6,648 bases of DNA, from positions 1 through 6,648 of the forward strand of contig CAMOVS010000073.1 of assembly GCA_946627575.1 (NCBI GenBank), read 5' to 3'. Positions 1 through 5,936 of the stretch are shown here, piece after piece; position 1 is the first letter of the stretch, and the number at the start of each line of letters is the position of its first letter. Position numbers and translations under genes: made by a program. Below the pieces are notes generated by a model. It had not been told where the DNA came from. It ran no database searches and saw nothing but the letters and a program-made list of their open reading frames with translations. The DNA is from an uncultured Lachnospiraceae bacterium (GTDB lineage Bacteria; Bacillota; Clostridia; Lachnospirales; Lachnospiraceae).

Positions 1-212
1 ATCCGAGCACGATCGCACTGTTTATTCAGATTGCAAGCCAGTATGAGAGCAGAGTATATGTAGAAGTGGGCAATAAGCGGGTTAATGCCAAAAGCCTTAT
101 GGGGATGATGACCCTGGGCGTCCCGGAAGGGGAAGCGGTAACCGTGATAGCTGATGGAGCGGATGAGAGTCAGGCCCTCAACCATATTAATCATTATCTG
201 AGCAATGATTAG
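1..212 (+). CDS. HPr-family phosphocarrier protein, 3' part only (atypical active-site loop)
   Basis: The 5' end lies outside the window; the reading frame has codons starting at position 3 and stops at TAG 210-212. Sixty-nine complete residues are visible. Aligned with Bacillus HPr they fit residues 16-84 without gaps: the block VNAKSLMGMMTLG places its serine exactly at position 46, the HPr kinase target, and the tail VTVIADGADESQAL matches the last strand and helix of HPr. HPr is the cytoplasmic carrier that passes phosphate from enzyme I to PTS EIIA domains; in Firmicutes its Ser46-phosphate form is the CcpA co-regulator. The catalytic loop is unusual: where HPr has H15-A16-R17-P18-A19, this protein reads X-P-S-T-I, and X is encoded by a codon ending in AT, so it can be His, Asn, Asp or Tyr. 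Loss of Arg17 suggests poor phosphotransfer or a Crh-like regulatory role (inference). The family call is firm, the exact role is not. Confidence 0.85.
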   Translation, partial: PSTIALFIQIASQYESRVYVEVGNKRVNAKSLMGMMTLGVPEGEAVTVIADGADESQALNHINHYLSND

Positions 213-264
213 TATCCTATAATAATCAAGACGGTATTCAATACATTAAACAGAAATCATGGAA

Positions 265-296
265 AAAGGGGTGATGCCGGCAGGCATCACCCCTTT
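265..296. terminator. Bidirectional intrinsic terminator between the HPr-family gene and the zinc-ribbon gene
   Basis: A perfect 14-bp inverted repeat (265-278 with 283-296) encloses a 4-base GGCA loop. The stem is GC-rich (GGGGTGATGCC) and flanked by A on the left and T on the right. Read on the minus strand it is followed by TTTTT, a good terminator for the zinc-ribbon gene ending at 363. On the plus strand the U tract is short (TTTCGATTT), so it is weaker for the HPr-family gene ending at 212. Convergent placement fits a shared terminator. Confidence 0.85.
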
Positions 297-362
297 CGAT
301 TTACAAACGTTAGGCTGCAAAAGAGATATGGAAAGTTTTGAAGCATTATCTTTTATGGCCTA

Positions 363-1217
363 TTATTTCTCCTTGTCATTGGAGGCGCCCATAAAGCTGT
401 CAAATATCTGGTCAGGAATATCAATTCCGTAAAATCCCCGGATCAGGTCCCGATCATAGTCGATGATCGTCCATCCGGTGATATTCATTCCTTCGAATCC
501 GTATGTGATCACCCCTTCTTTCTCCATGCGGGGAGACTGTTCCTTGGCTTTCTGATAATAATCCAGAAGCAGAGAGCCCCAATCCACCGGGTCTTCTTCG
601 TCTTTGTTGAAAGGATTAAGCCCCTTGAATTGTTCAATCAAAGCCTCACGCAGGTCTGAATCGGAGGCTGTGGCATCCTCCTTTATAACCTGGGTCAGGG
701 TCTCGAGTATTTTGGAAAAATCTGTGTTGGATGTGCGGATTGTCACCCTGCACCTGTTCCAGGAAACCTGAGTTTTCACAACTTCATACTCGCCATCTTT
801 GACGATCTCGTCTATGATGGGATCCAGATCCAGATTATCTACGGAAACCAGCTTTCCTATAGGCGAAGAATTTATCAGGTCCTTCAATTCCTCTTCGACC
901 AGGATGCGGGCATTAGGCTGCTTTTTTAAAGCATCGGGAAGCTTATTTTTATCTATATCTGAAAAGTCCAGGGTGCGCCCATGCTCAAAGATCATGTCGG
1001 TCACTTTCAGACATCCTGTTTTTATCAGAAACCGATAACCAAATATCCCGGCAATTAACAGGATTATTAATACAAGAGGAATGATGATCAATGCACGCTT
1101 GCGTCGTGACTTTTTTCTGGGAAGAGGACGATAGCTGGTATTGCCCAAAGGGGCATGGCATGATGTGCAGTACATCTCCTGATCATCATTCATTCTTCCG
1201 CATTTGGGACATCTCAT
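363..1217 (-). CDS. Zinc-ribbon, single-pass membrane-anchored protein of unknown function
   Basis: This gene encodes 284 residues. The N-terminus carries a zinc-ribbon motif, CPKC (residues 3-6) and CTSC (17-20), a CxxC-x10-CxxC arrangement able to bind one zinc. A basic stretch (34-41, RKKSRRKR) precedes one hydrophobic helix at about 42-61. By the positive-inside rule the ribbon is cytoplasmic and the remaining ~220 residues face outward. The outer domain (for example SWNRCRVTIRT, and a C-terminal MNITGWTIIDYDRDLIRGFYG) matches no family I recognise. I start at ATG 1217-1215 because AAAGGAGG (1233-1226) lies 8 bases upstream; a GTG six bases further up would sit almost on the Shine-Dalgarno. 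Such ribbon-plus-helix proteins are common in Firmicutes and often uncharacterised; a role in envelope sensing would be a guess. It is monocistronic, with its own promoter and terminator. Confidence 0.85.
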   Translation of the reverse strand: MRCPKCGRMNDDQEMYCTSCHAPLGNTSYRPLPRKKSRRKRALIIIPLVLIILLIAGIFGYRFLIKTGCLKVTDMIFEHGRTLDFSDIDKNKLPDALKKQPNARILVEEELKDLINSSPIGKLVSVDNLDLDPIIDEIVKDGEYEVVKTQVSWNRCRVTIRTSNTDFSKILETLTQVIKEDATASDSDLREALIEQFKGLNPFNKDEEDPVDWGSLLLDYYQKAKEQSPRMEKEGVITYGFEGMNITGWTIIDYDRDLIRGFYGIDIPDQIFDSFMGASNDKEK

Positions 1218-1237
1218 GAGCACTTCCTCCTTTACAT

Positions 1238-1269
1238 TGATTCAAGAATTGCGAGAGAGTCTTGAATCA
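1238..1269. promoter_or_regulatory. Perfect 10+10 inverted repeat in the start region of the zinc-ribbon gene
   Basis: TGATTCAAGA (1238-1247) and TCTTGAATCA (1260-1269) are exact reverse complements separated by 12 bases. Arm centres are 22 bp apart, about two helical turns. The repeat begins at the last base of the -10 box and runs across the expected transcription start into the leader, ending 4 bases before the Shine-Dalgarno. It could be a repressor operator (two half-sites on one DNA face) or, once transcribed, part of a leader hairpin. There is no U tract after it, so it is not a terminator. Confidence 0.6.
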
Positions 1270-1297
1270 GTATAATGGCTTATGAATTCCGTGTCAA
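1269..1297 (-). promoter_or_regulatory. Sigma-A promoter of the zinc-ribbon gene
   Basis: On the minus strand TTGACA (1297-1292, perfect -35) is followed after exactly 17 bases by TATACT (1274-1269, 5 of 6 matches to the -10 consensus). Transcription would start near 1262, giving a leader of about 45 bases before the ATG at 1217. The plus strand also contains TATAAT at 1271-1276, but it has no matching -35. Confidence 0.8.
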
Positions 1298-1396
1298 GGG
1301 AGGCCCGTTTCATAGAATCTGAGGAGGATTAAGATCCTGGGATAGCATGGGGAGGGAGTATGGACAAAGGCACAGAGTTCATTGGTACAAGATATC

Positions 1397-1433
1397 ATGA
1401 TAAAAGATTATGCAGGTAAAGTGCATTTATCAT
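1397..1433. repeat. Nested inverted repeats upstream of the AI-2E-family gene
   Basis: ATGATAAA (1397-1404) is the reverse complement of TTTATCAT (1426-1433), and inside it ATGCA (1410-1414) pairs with TGCAT (1422-1426). The left arm overlaps a perfect 10-bp palindrome, TATCATGATA (1393-1402). Together this makes a possible hairpin or a cluster of TATCAT-type half-sites just upstream of the candidate promoter of the gene at 1513. The region from 1298 to 1512 otherwise holds no convincing gene. The sequence is AT-rich, so chance is a real alternative. Confidence 0.35.
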
Positions 1434-1461
1434 AGACAAAAAAAATGAGCTGGAGTAAACT
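1433..1461 (+). promoter_or_regulatory. Candidate promoter of the AI-2E-family gene
   Basis: TAGACA (1433-1438, 5 of 6 to the -35 consensus) and TAAACT (1456-1461, 4 of 6 to the -10 consensus) are separated by 17 bases. The start would fall near 1468, giving a leader of about 45 bases before ATG 1513. The -10 is poor, so this is tentative. No better pair was seen between 1298 and 1512. Confidence 0.35.
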
Positions 1462-1512
1462 GTATATATAGCATTTACGCCATAAAATCAGGAATAATGC
1501 GAGGACGTTTTC

Positions 1513-2739
1513 ATGAATAATCCAAACAACCTAACTGAGGATAACAGCCTCAAAGCCTTGTTCAGGAAAGGGCTGCCTCAAATAATAGTAATAATCTCCG
1601 GAATCCTGTTTTTCTTTTTTGTATACAAGATCAGTACAATTTTATCCCTTTTTTCCAGGATCCTGTCTGTACTTACACCGATTATCATGGGTCTGGCTAT
1701 GGCCTATCTGCTGAACCCTGTCATGGTGTTTTTTGAGCGGCGTTTCCTGAAGGCATTTCAAAAAAGCATAAAAACGGATAACAGGAGAAAGACTTTGTCC
1801 AGGACACTGGCTCTAATTATAAGTTTTGCGATTGTTTTTCTTTTTCTGTATATGCTGGGGGCTATGGTTTTTCCGCTGATCCAGGAAAATATCATTAATC
1901 TGGCCAGGGTCCTTCCCTCAGAGATCAATAAGGCTATCCGCTGGCTGGAGAGCCAGGGGATCCACATTGAAAACTATCTGCAGGTGGGTGGTGCTTCGTT
2001 GGGTGATGGGAAAGAATCCATCAGCTCCGGAGCCTTCTCCCTGGATGGCATAATCGGATATATGCTCAACTGGGTTCAGAACGATATGCTGCCGCAGATG
2101 TCCATGCTGCTTAACCAGGTTATGGGCTTGTTCAGTGTGGTACTGAATCTCCTGGTCGGCTTTGTTGTAGCCATTTATGTTTTGACCAGCAAGGAGATTT
2201 TCCTGCGCCAGGTGAAAAAGATTGTTTACGCTTTTGCCAGTGAACGGACAGCAGAGAAAGTTTTTCATATAGCTAAGCAAACCAATCGGATTTTCGGAGG
2301 CTTTATTTCAGGCAAGGTCGTGGATTCTATTATCATAGGAATTCTATGCTTTATCGGATCTAGTTTGCTGGGCATCCCCTATGCTCCCCTGGTCAGCGTG
2401 ATCGTAGGCGTGGCCAATATCATACCCTTCTTCGGCCCGTATATTGGAGTAATCCCTTCCGCCTTTCTGATTGTTCTGGCTGACCCGGTGAAGGCGATCG
2501 TATTTATCATATTTGCGTGTGGTCTGCAGCTCTTTGATGGAAATGTTCTCGGTCCCAAGATCCTTGGGGAGTCCACCGGCCTTTCTCCCTTCTGGATCAT
2601 ATTTGCCATCATGCTGGGAGGAGGATTATTTGGTATATTGGGTATGCTGCTGGGAGTTCCGACTTTCGCAGTTATTTACTATCTGGCAAAAAGTTTTGTG
2701 AATTATCTGCTGGAAAAGAAGCAGATCAAAGTAGAATAG
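1513..2739 (+). CDS. AI-2E family transporter (YdgG/TqsA/PerM-type polytopic membrane protein)
   Basis: This gene encodes 408 residues, a typical length for the family (often 340-410). Hydrophobic segments lie at about 22-45, 50-73, 98-122, 203-225, 266-286, 289-323, 326-342 and 356-397, giving the usual seven or eight helices. A soluble insert with little hydrophobicity occupies about 140-190. The hallmark block GFISGKVVDS (263-272), NIIPFFGPYIG (302-312) and LGESTGLSPFW (351-361) followed by the glycine-rich GGGLFGILGMLLGVP (369-383) is clear. The family name comes from E. coli TqsA, linked to autoinducer-2 export; other members are linked to Na+(Li+)/H+ antiport or have no known substrate, so AI-2 transport should not be assumed. 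The start is supported by GAGGA (1501-1505) 7 bases before the ATG. The gene is monocistronic: a strong terminator separates it from fruK. Confidence 0.93.
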   Translation: MNNPNNLTEDNSLKALFRKGLPQIIVIISGILFFFFVYKISTILSLFSRILSVLTPIIMGLAMAYLLNPVMVFFERRFLKAFQKSIKTDNRRKTLSRTLALIISFAIVFLFLYMLGAMVFPLIQENIINLARVLPSEINKAIRWLESQGIHIENYLQVGGASLGDGKESISSGAFSLDGIIGYMLNWVQNDMLPQMSMLLNQVMGLFSVVLNLLVGFVVAIYVLTSKEIFLRQVKKIVYAFASERTAEKVFHIAKQTNRIFGGFISGKVVDSIIIGILCFIGSSLLGIPYAPLVSVIVGVANIIPFFGPYIGVIPSAFLIVLADPVKAIVFIIFACGLQLFDGNVLGPKILGESTGLSPFWIIFAIMLGGGLFGILGMLLGVPTFAVIYYLAKSFVNYLLEKKQIKVE

Positions 2740-2766
2740 ACTGTCATAATTGGCATGAACTGTAAT

Positions 2767-2800
2767 AAAGATCCGGATGTCAGGTACATCCGGATCTTTT
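2767..2800 (+). terminator. Intrinsic terminator after the AI-2E-family gene
   Basis: A perfect 14-bp stem, 2767-2780 with 2786-2799, encloses the 5-base loop CAGGT. The core is ATCCGGATGT and the 3' arm ends in TTTT (2797-2800). It begins 27 bases after the stop codon and isolates this transcript from the fructose operon. Confidence 0.85.
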
Positions 2801-2866
2801 AGTGGGAGAGCTATGGATAAAAATAGCTGAATCCTTATCTTTGCGGTTCCTATCAAAGAATAATCG

Positions 2867-2875
2867 TGATATAAT
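2867..2875 (+). promoter_or_regulatory. Extended -10 promoter of the fruKA operon
   Basis: TGATATAAT contains a perfect TATAAT (2870-2875) preceded by TGn, the extended -10 motif. The -35 region 17 bases upstream (TTCCTA, 2847-2852) is weak, as often seen with extended -10 promoters and with promoters that are activated or tightly repressed. The expected start is near 2882, giving a leader of about 50 bases. CTTTG/CAAAG pentamers at 2839-2843, 2854-2858 and 2884-2888 surround it and may be regulator half-sites. Confidence 0.65.
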
Positions 2876-2885
2876 GGCTAATACT

Positions 2886-2902
2886 TTGGAACACGTTGAC
2901 AT
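2886..2902 (+). promoter_or_regulatory. Degenerate cre-like site (possible CcpA binding) in the fruK leader
   Basis: TTGGAACACGTTGACAT resembles the Bacillus cre consensus WTGNAANCGNWWNCAW but has one extra base before CG and one mismatch in the second half. Its place just after the expected transcription start is where cre sites act as roadblocks for fructose and other PTS operons. The location is persuasive; the sequence match is only partial. Confidence 0.3.
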
Positions 2903-2932
2903 ACCTTTAACACCACAAAAGGGGGAACCGAT

Positions 2933-3850
2933 ATGATTTATACGGTAACGTTCAATCCGGCTCTTGATTATGTGGTATTTCTTGAAGACCTGGTGCCGGG
3001 GGATATTAACCGGTCCATACGCGAATCCATTTTCTATGGCGGCAAGGGAATCAATGTCTCCGGCATCCTGAAAATGCTGGGACATGAAACCACTGCTTTG
3101 GGGTTCGTGGCAGGATTCACCGGGCAAGCTCTTAAAGAAGGGGTAGAGTCGCTGGGGATTAAAGCAGACTTTATCAGACTTCCGGAAGGAAATACCCGAA
3201 TCAATGTGAAAGTAAAGCATGGTGATGAGACAGAGATCAACGGTCAGGGACCGGTGATCACTGCGGAGGCACTGGAGGCGCTTTATACCAGGCTGGATCA
3301 GCTTGATCAGGAGGATATCCTGATCCTGGCAGGCAGTATTCCCAATACTCTGCCGGAGGATGTCTATGAAAGAATCCTGGCCAGGCTGGAACCAAAGGGA
3401 ATCCGGGTTGTCGTGGATGCAACCAAGGATCTGCTGCTGAATGTATTGAAATACCATCCCTTCCTCATCAAGCCTAACAACCATGAGCTTGGGGAGATGT
3501 TCGGCAAGGTGCTTAAGACCGATGAAGAGATTGAGTACTACGCCAAAGAGCTTCAGAAGAAGGGGGCCAGGAATGTGCTGATCTCCATGGCGGGAGATGG
3601 AGCCATGTTAGTGCCGGAAGAAGGAGAGACTTCCCGGATCGGCACGCCGAAGGGTAAAGTAGTGAATTCCGTTGGTGCCGGGGATTCTATGGTAGCGGGT
3701 TTTGTTGCCGGATACCTGGAAAGCGGCAGCTACGCCAGAGCCCTGGTTACCGGAACTGCGGCCGGAAGCGCAACCGCTTTTTCCGAAGGCCTTGCTTCCA
3801 GGGAAATGTATGAAGAGACCCTGGCTCAGGCTGAACAACTGATTCAATAA
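2933..3850 (+). CDS. fruK: 1-phosphofructokinase (PfkB/ribokinase family)
   Basis: FruK uses ATP to convert fructose-1-phosphate to fructose-1,6-bisphosphate in the cytoplasm. The 305 residues match the family's usual length. The N-terminal TFNPALDYVV (6-15) is typical of FruK/LacC kinases. PfkB signature 1 is seen at GGKGINVSGILKMLG (36-50), and TRINVKV (88-94) lies in the substrate-binding part. KPNNHEL (180-186) and signature 2, GAGDSMVAGFVAG (248-260), carry the anion hole and the catalytic aspartate Asp251. LacC (tagatose-6-phosphate kinase) is closely similar, but the directly following fructose EIIABC gene decides for FruK. AAAGGGGG (2918-2925), 7 bases before the ATG, supports the start. 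fruA follows 50 bases downstream with no terminator between, so the two form an operon. A fruR gene, often first in this operon, is not present. Confidence 0.95.
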   Translation: MIYTVTFNPALDYVVFLEDLVPGDINRSIRESIFYGGKGINVSGILKMLGHETTALGFVAGFTGQALKEGVESLGIKADFIRLPEGNTRINVKVKHGDETEINGQGPVITAEALEALYTRLDQLDQEDILILAGSIPNTLPEDVYERILARLEPKGIRVVVDATKDLLLNVLKYHPFLIKPNNHELGEMFGKVLKTDEEIEYYAKELQKKGARNVLISMAGDGAMLVPEEGETSRIGTPKGKVVNSVGAGDSMVAGFVAGYLESGSYARALVTGTAAGSATAFSEGLASREMYEETLAQAEQLIQ

Positions 3851-3886
3851 AGCAGACACATTCATTTTAAAACATGAAAAGACATG

Positions 3887-3895
3887 AAAAAGGAG
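3887..3895 (+). promoter_or_regulatory. Ribosome binding site that sets the fruA start
   Basis: AAAAAGGAG lies 5 bases before ATG 3901. An in-frame ATG at 3874 has no Shine-Dalgarno and would add nine residues (MKRHEKGEE) that are absent from typical EIIA-Fru N-termini, which begin like MRIVDLL. The 3901 start is therefore chosen. Confidence 0.85.
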
Positions 3896-3900
3896 AAGAA

Positions 3901-5856
3901 ATGAGAATCGTAGATTTGTTAAAGAAGGATGCCATCATCCTCAATGCGGATGCTTCCAATAAGGAGCAGATGCTTGATACCCTGATCGGTTTGCATGCCA
4001 AAGTGGGTAATATTAATGATGAAGCGGCATTTAAAGAAGGTATTTTAAAGAGAGAGTCGGAAGGCCCCACTGCTATCGGCGATGGAATCTGCATCCCCCA
4101 TTCCAAGAACAGCGCAGTAGTACAGCCGGGTATTGCATCTGTTACGATCCCGGACGGGATCGATTGCCAGGCGCTGGATGGCGGCCTGTCCAACCTCTTT
4201 TTCATGATTGCGGCTCCCGCAACAGGCTCGGATGTCCATCTGGAAGCTCTGGCAAGACTGTCCACCATCCTGATGGATGATGATTTCCGCCAGAAACTGC
4301 TGTCGGCTCAGAGCCCGGATCAGTATCTGAAGATTATCGATGAGAAGGAAACTGAGAAATACGGAGCTGAAGAGAAGCAGGAAGAAGCTGCACCTGTACA
4401 GGAAGCTGCTTCCACAGGCTACCGGATTCTGGCAGTAACTGCCTGCCCGACCGGCATCGCCCACACCTATATGGCAGCGGAATCTCTGGAGGAGAAGGGC
4501 AAGGAGATGGGTATCCCCCTCAAGGCTGAGACCAACGGTTCCGGTGGAGCTAAGAACATCCTTACCAAAGAAGAGATCGCAGCCTGTGACGGTATTATCA
4601 TCGCTGCGGATAAGAACGTAGAGATGGCCCGATTTGACGGCAAACCAGTCATTAAGACCAAGGTCCAGGATGGTATCCACAAACCTCAGGAGCTGATCGA
4701 GAAGATCGTCAACGGCCAGGCTCCCATCTACCATCATGCAGGCGGAGCGGACAGTGACGCGGATGCAGGCGGTAATGAGAGTATAGGACAGCAGATCTAC
4801 AAGCACCTGATGAACGGTGTATCCCACATGCTGCCCTTCGTAATCGGAGGCGGAATCCTGATCGCGATTGCTTTCCTGCTTGATGACTATAGCATCGACC
4901 CAAGTAACTTTGGAATGAATACTCCTGCAGCCGCATTCTTTAAGACAGCCGGAGGATTCGCATTCCAGTTTATGCTGCCGATCCTTGCCGGTTATATAGC
5001 GATGAGCATTGCAGACCGCCCAGGTCTTATGCCCGGCTTTGTCGGCGGATGGATTGCTGCCCAGGGAACAACATTTGCTTCTGCTTTTAGTGGAGATGCC
5101 ACTATTCCGGGCGGCTTTATCGGAGCACTGTTTGCTGGTTTTGCAGCAGGTTATATTGTCCTTGGACTTAAAAAGCTCACTGAGAAGATGCCCGCTTCCA
5201 TGGATGGCCTGAGACCTATGCTGATTTATCCTGTTATTGGTCTGCTGCTGGTCAGCATTCTAATGTTTGCAGTGGATCCTTTCTTCTCCTGGCTTAATCA
5301 GCTGCTTTCCAATGCGCTGAATTCCCTTGGCGGTGCCAATGCAATTCTTTTGGGAGCTATCGTAGGAGGCATGATGTCTATAGATATGGGCGGTCCCTTT
5401 AATAAAGCGGCTTACGTCTTTGGTACGGCAGCTCTGGAAGCGGCATCAACGTCAGGATCTGACAATGGATACATGATCATGGCAGCTGTTATGGTTGGCG
5501 GAATGGTTCCCCCCATTGCGATCGCCATTTCCTCATTGTTATTTAAGAATAAATTCACGGATAATGATCGTAAAGCCGCGCCGGTTAACGCCATCATGGG
5601 CCTTTGCTTTATCTCTGAAGCCGCCATTCCCTATGCAGCTGGAGATCCTCTCCATGTTATCCCGTCCTGTGTAATTGGTTCTGCGGTAGCGGGAGCTCTG
5701 TCTATGGCATTTGGATGTACTCTTAGAGCACCGCATGGAGGACTCTTTGTCGTTCCGACGATCGGCAGTCCGGCCATGTATATCGTAGCGCTTATTGTAG
5801 GATCTCTGGTAGGCGCTGCTCTGATGGGCCTTCTCAGGAAGCCGGTTGAAAGGTAA
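3901..5856 (+). CDS. fruA: PTS fructose transporter subunit EIIABC
   Basis: This gene encodes 651 residues, a permease that imports fructose and phosphorylates it to fructose-1-phosphate with phosphate relayed from HPr. Domains run A-B-C. EIIA (about 1-147) has the phosphorylated histidine in ICIPHSKN (His67). An acidic, Glu/Ala-rich linker (about 148-172) leads to EIIB-Fru (about 173-272), whose phosphorylated cysteine is in TACPTGIAHT (Cys182). A second linker (HHAGGADSDADAGG, 278-291) leads to EIIC (about 296-645), with multiple membrane helices, the motif MGGPFNKAAYVFG (496-508) and the sugar-site block ISEAAIPYAAGDP (571-583). The order and length match Bacillus FruA. All three domains look complete, with no frameshift. 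It is co-transcribed with fruK, whose substrate it makes. EIIA must receive phosphate from an HPr; the HPr-family gene at the left edge is an atypical paralogue, so the main donor may be encoded elsewhere. Confidence 0.96.
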   Translation: MRIVDLLKKDAIILNADASNKEQMLDTLIGLHAKVGNINDEAAFKEGILKRESEGPTAIGDGICIPHSKNSAVVQPGIASVTIPDGIDCQALDGGLSNLFFMIAAPATGSDVHLEALARLSTILMDDDFRQKLLSAQSPDQYLKIIDEKETEKYGAEEKQEEAAPVQEAASTGYRILAVTACPTGIAHTYMAAESLEEKGKEMGIPLKAETNGSGGAKNILTKEEIAACDGIIIAADKNVEMARFDGKPVIKTKVQDGIHKPQELIEKIVNGQAPIYHHAGGADSDADAGGNESIGQQIYKHLMNGVSHMLPFVIGGGILIAIAFLLDDYSIDPSNFGMNTPAAAFFKTAGGFAFQFMLPILAGYIAMSIADRPGLMPGFVGGWIAAQGTTFASAFSGDATIPGGFIGALFAGFAAGYIVLGLKKLTEKMPASMDGLRPMLIYPVIGLLLVSILMFAVDPFFSWLNQLLSNALNSLGGANAILLGAIVGGMMSIDMGGPFNKAAYVFGTAALEAASTSGSDNGYMIMAAVMVGGMVPPIAIAISSLLFKNKFTDNDRKAAPVNAIMGLCFISEAAIPYAAGDPLHVIPSCVIGSAVAGALSMAFGCTLRAPHGGLFVVPTIGSPAMYIVALIVGSLVGAALMGLLRKPVER

Positions 5857-5888
5857 TAGTTATTTGAATTGTTCATAACTTTATATAT

Positions 5889-5929
5889 AAAAATGGATCG
5901 ACAATAGACAAATTGCCGGTCCATTTTTT
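5889..5929. terminator. Bidirectional terminator shared by fruA and the secreted-protein gene
   Basis: A 17-bp stem, 5889-5905 with 5912-5928, encloses a 6-base loop and contains one T-G wobble and one A/C mismatch. The plus strand ends in TTTTTT (5924-5929); the minus strand ends in TTTTT from the A run at 5889-5893. It lies 32 bases after the fruA stop and 7 bases after the stop of the minus-strand gene at 5937, so it serves both convergent transcripts. Confidence 0.85.
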
Positions 5930-5936
5930 AACTTTT

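Noticed and set aside
1271..1276. Plus-strand TATAAT as a divergent promoter toward the AI-2E-family gene.
   Set aside because: No -35 at 15-19 bases and no TGn extension. The sequence overlaps the reverse of the well-formed minus-strand -10, so it is best explained as its complement.
1360..1419. Short plus-strand ORF of 19 residues (MDKGTEFIGTRYHDKRLCR) after GGAGGG, a possible leader peptide.
   Set aside because: The purine tract is only about 3 bases from the ATG, too close for good initiation, and there is no promoter with a matching -35 upstream. It carries no run of regulatory codons.
2809..2828. AGCTAT-N8-ATAGCT inverted repeat between the terminator and the fruKA promoter.
   Set aside because: It is a short AT-rich 6-bp repeat with no U tract and no clear relation to the promoter elements, and is likely to occur by chance.
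2844..2930. Inverted repeat CGGTTCC (2844-2850) and GGAACCG (2924-2930) flanking the fruK promoter and leader.
   Set aside because: The arms are only 7 bp and 73 bases apart, and the left arm lies upstream of the expected transcript, so no RNA hairpin can form. Chance is the simplest explanation.
2780..3484. Long minus-strand ORF of 234 codons opposite the start of fruK.
   Set aside because: It is antisense to a clear PfkB-family gene, shows no recognisable domain, and covers a terminator and promoter region. It is a shadow ORF.
4045..4827. Long minus-strand ORF of 260 codons opposite fruA.
   Set aside because: It runs antisense to the EIIA and EIIB coding region, has no Shine-Dalgarno and has a cysteine- and leucine-rich composition typical of shadow frames.
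1513..5856. A dedicated AI-2 quorum-sensing locus combining the AI-2E-family protein with sugar uptake genes.
   Set aside because: Family membership alone does not show AI-2 transport, no luxS or lsr gene is present, and a strong terminator separates the transporter from fruKA.
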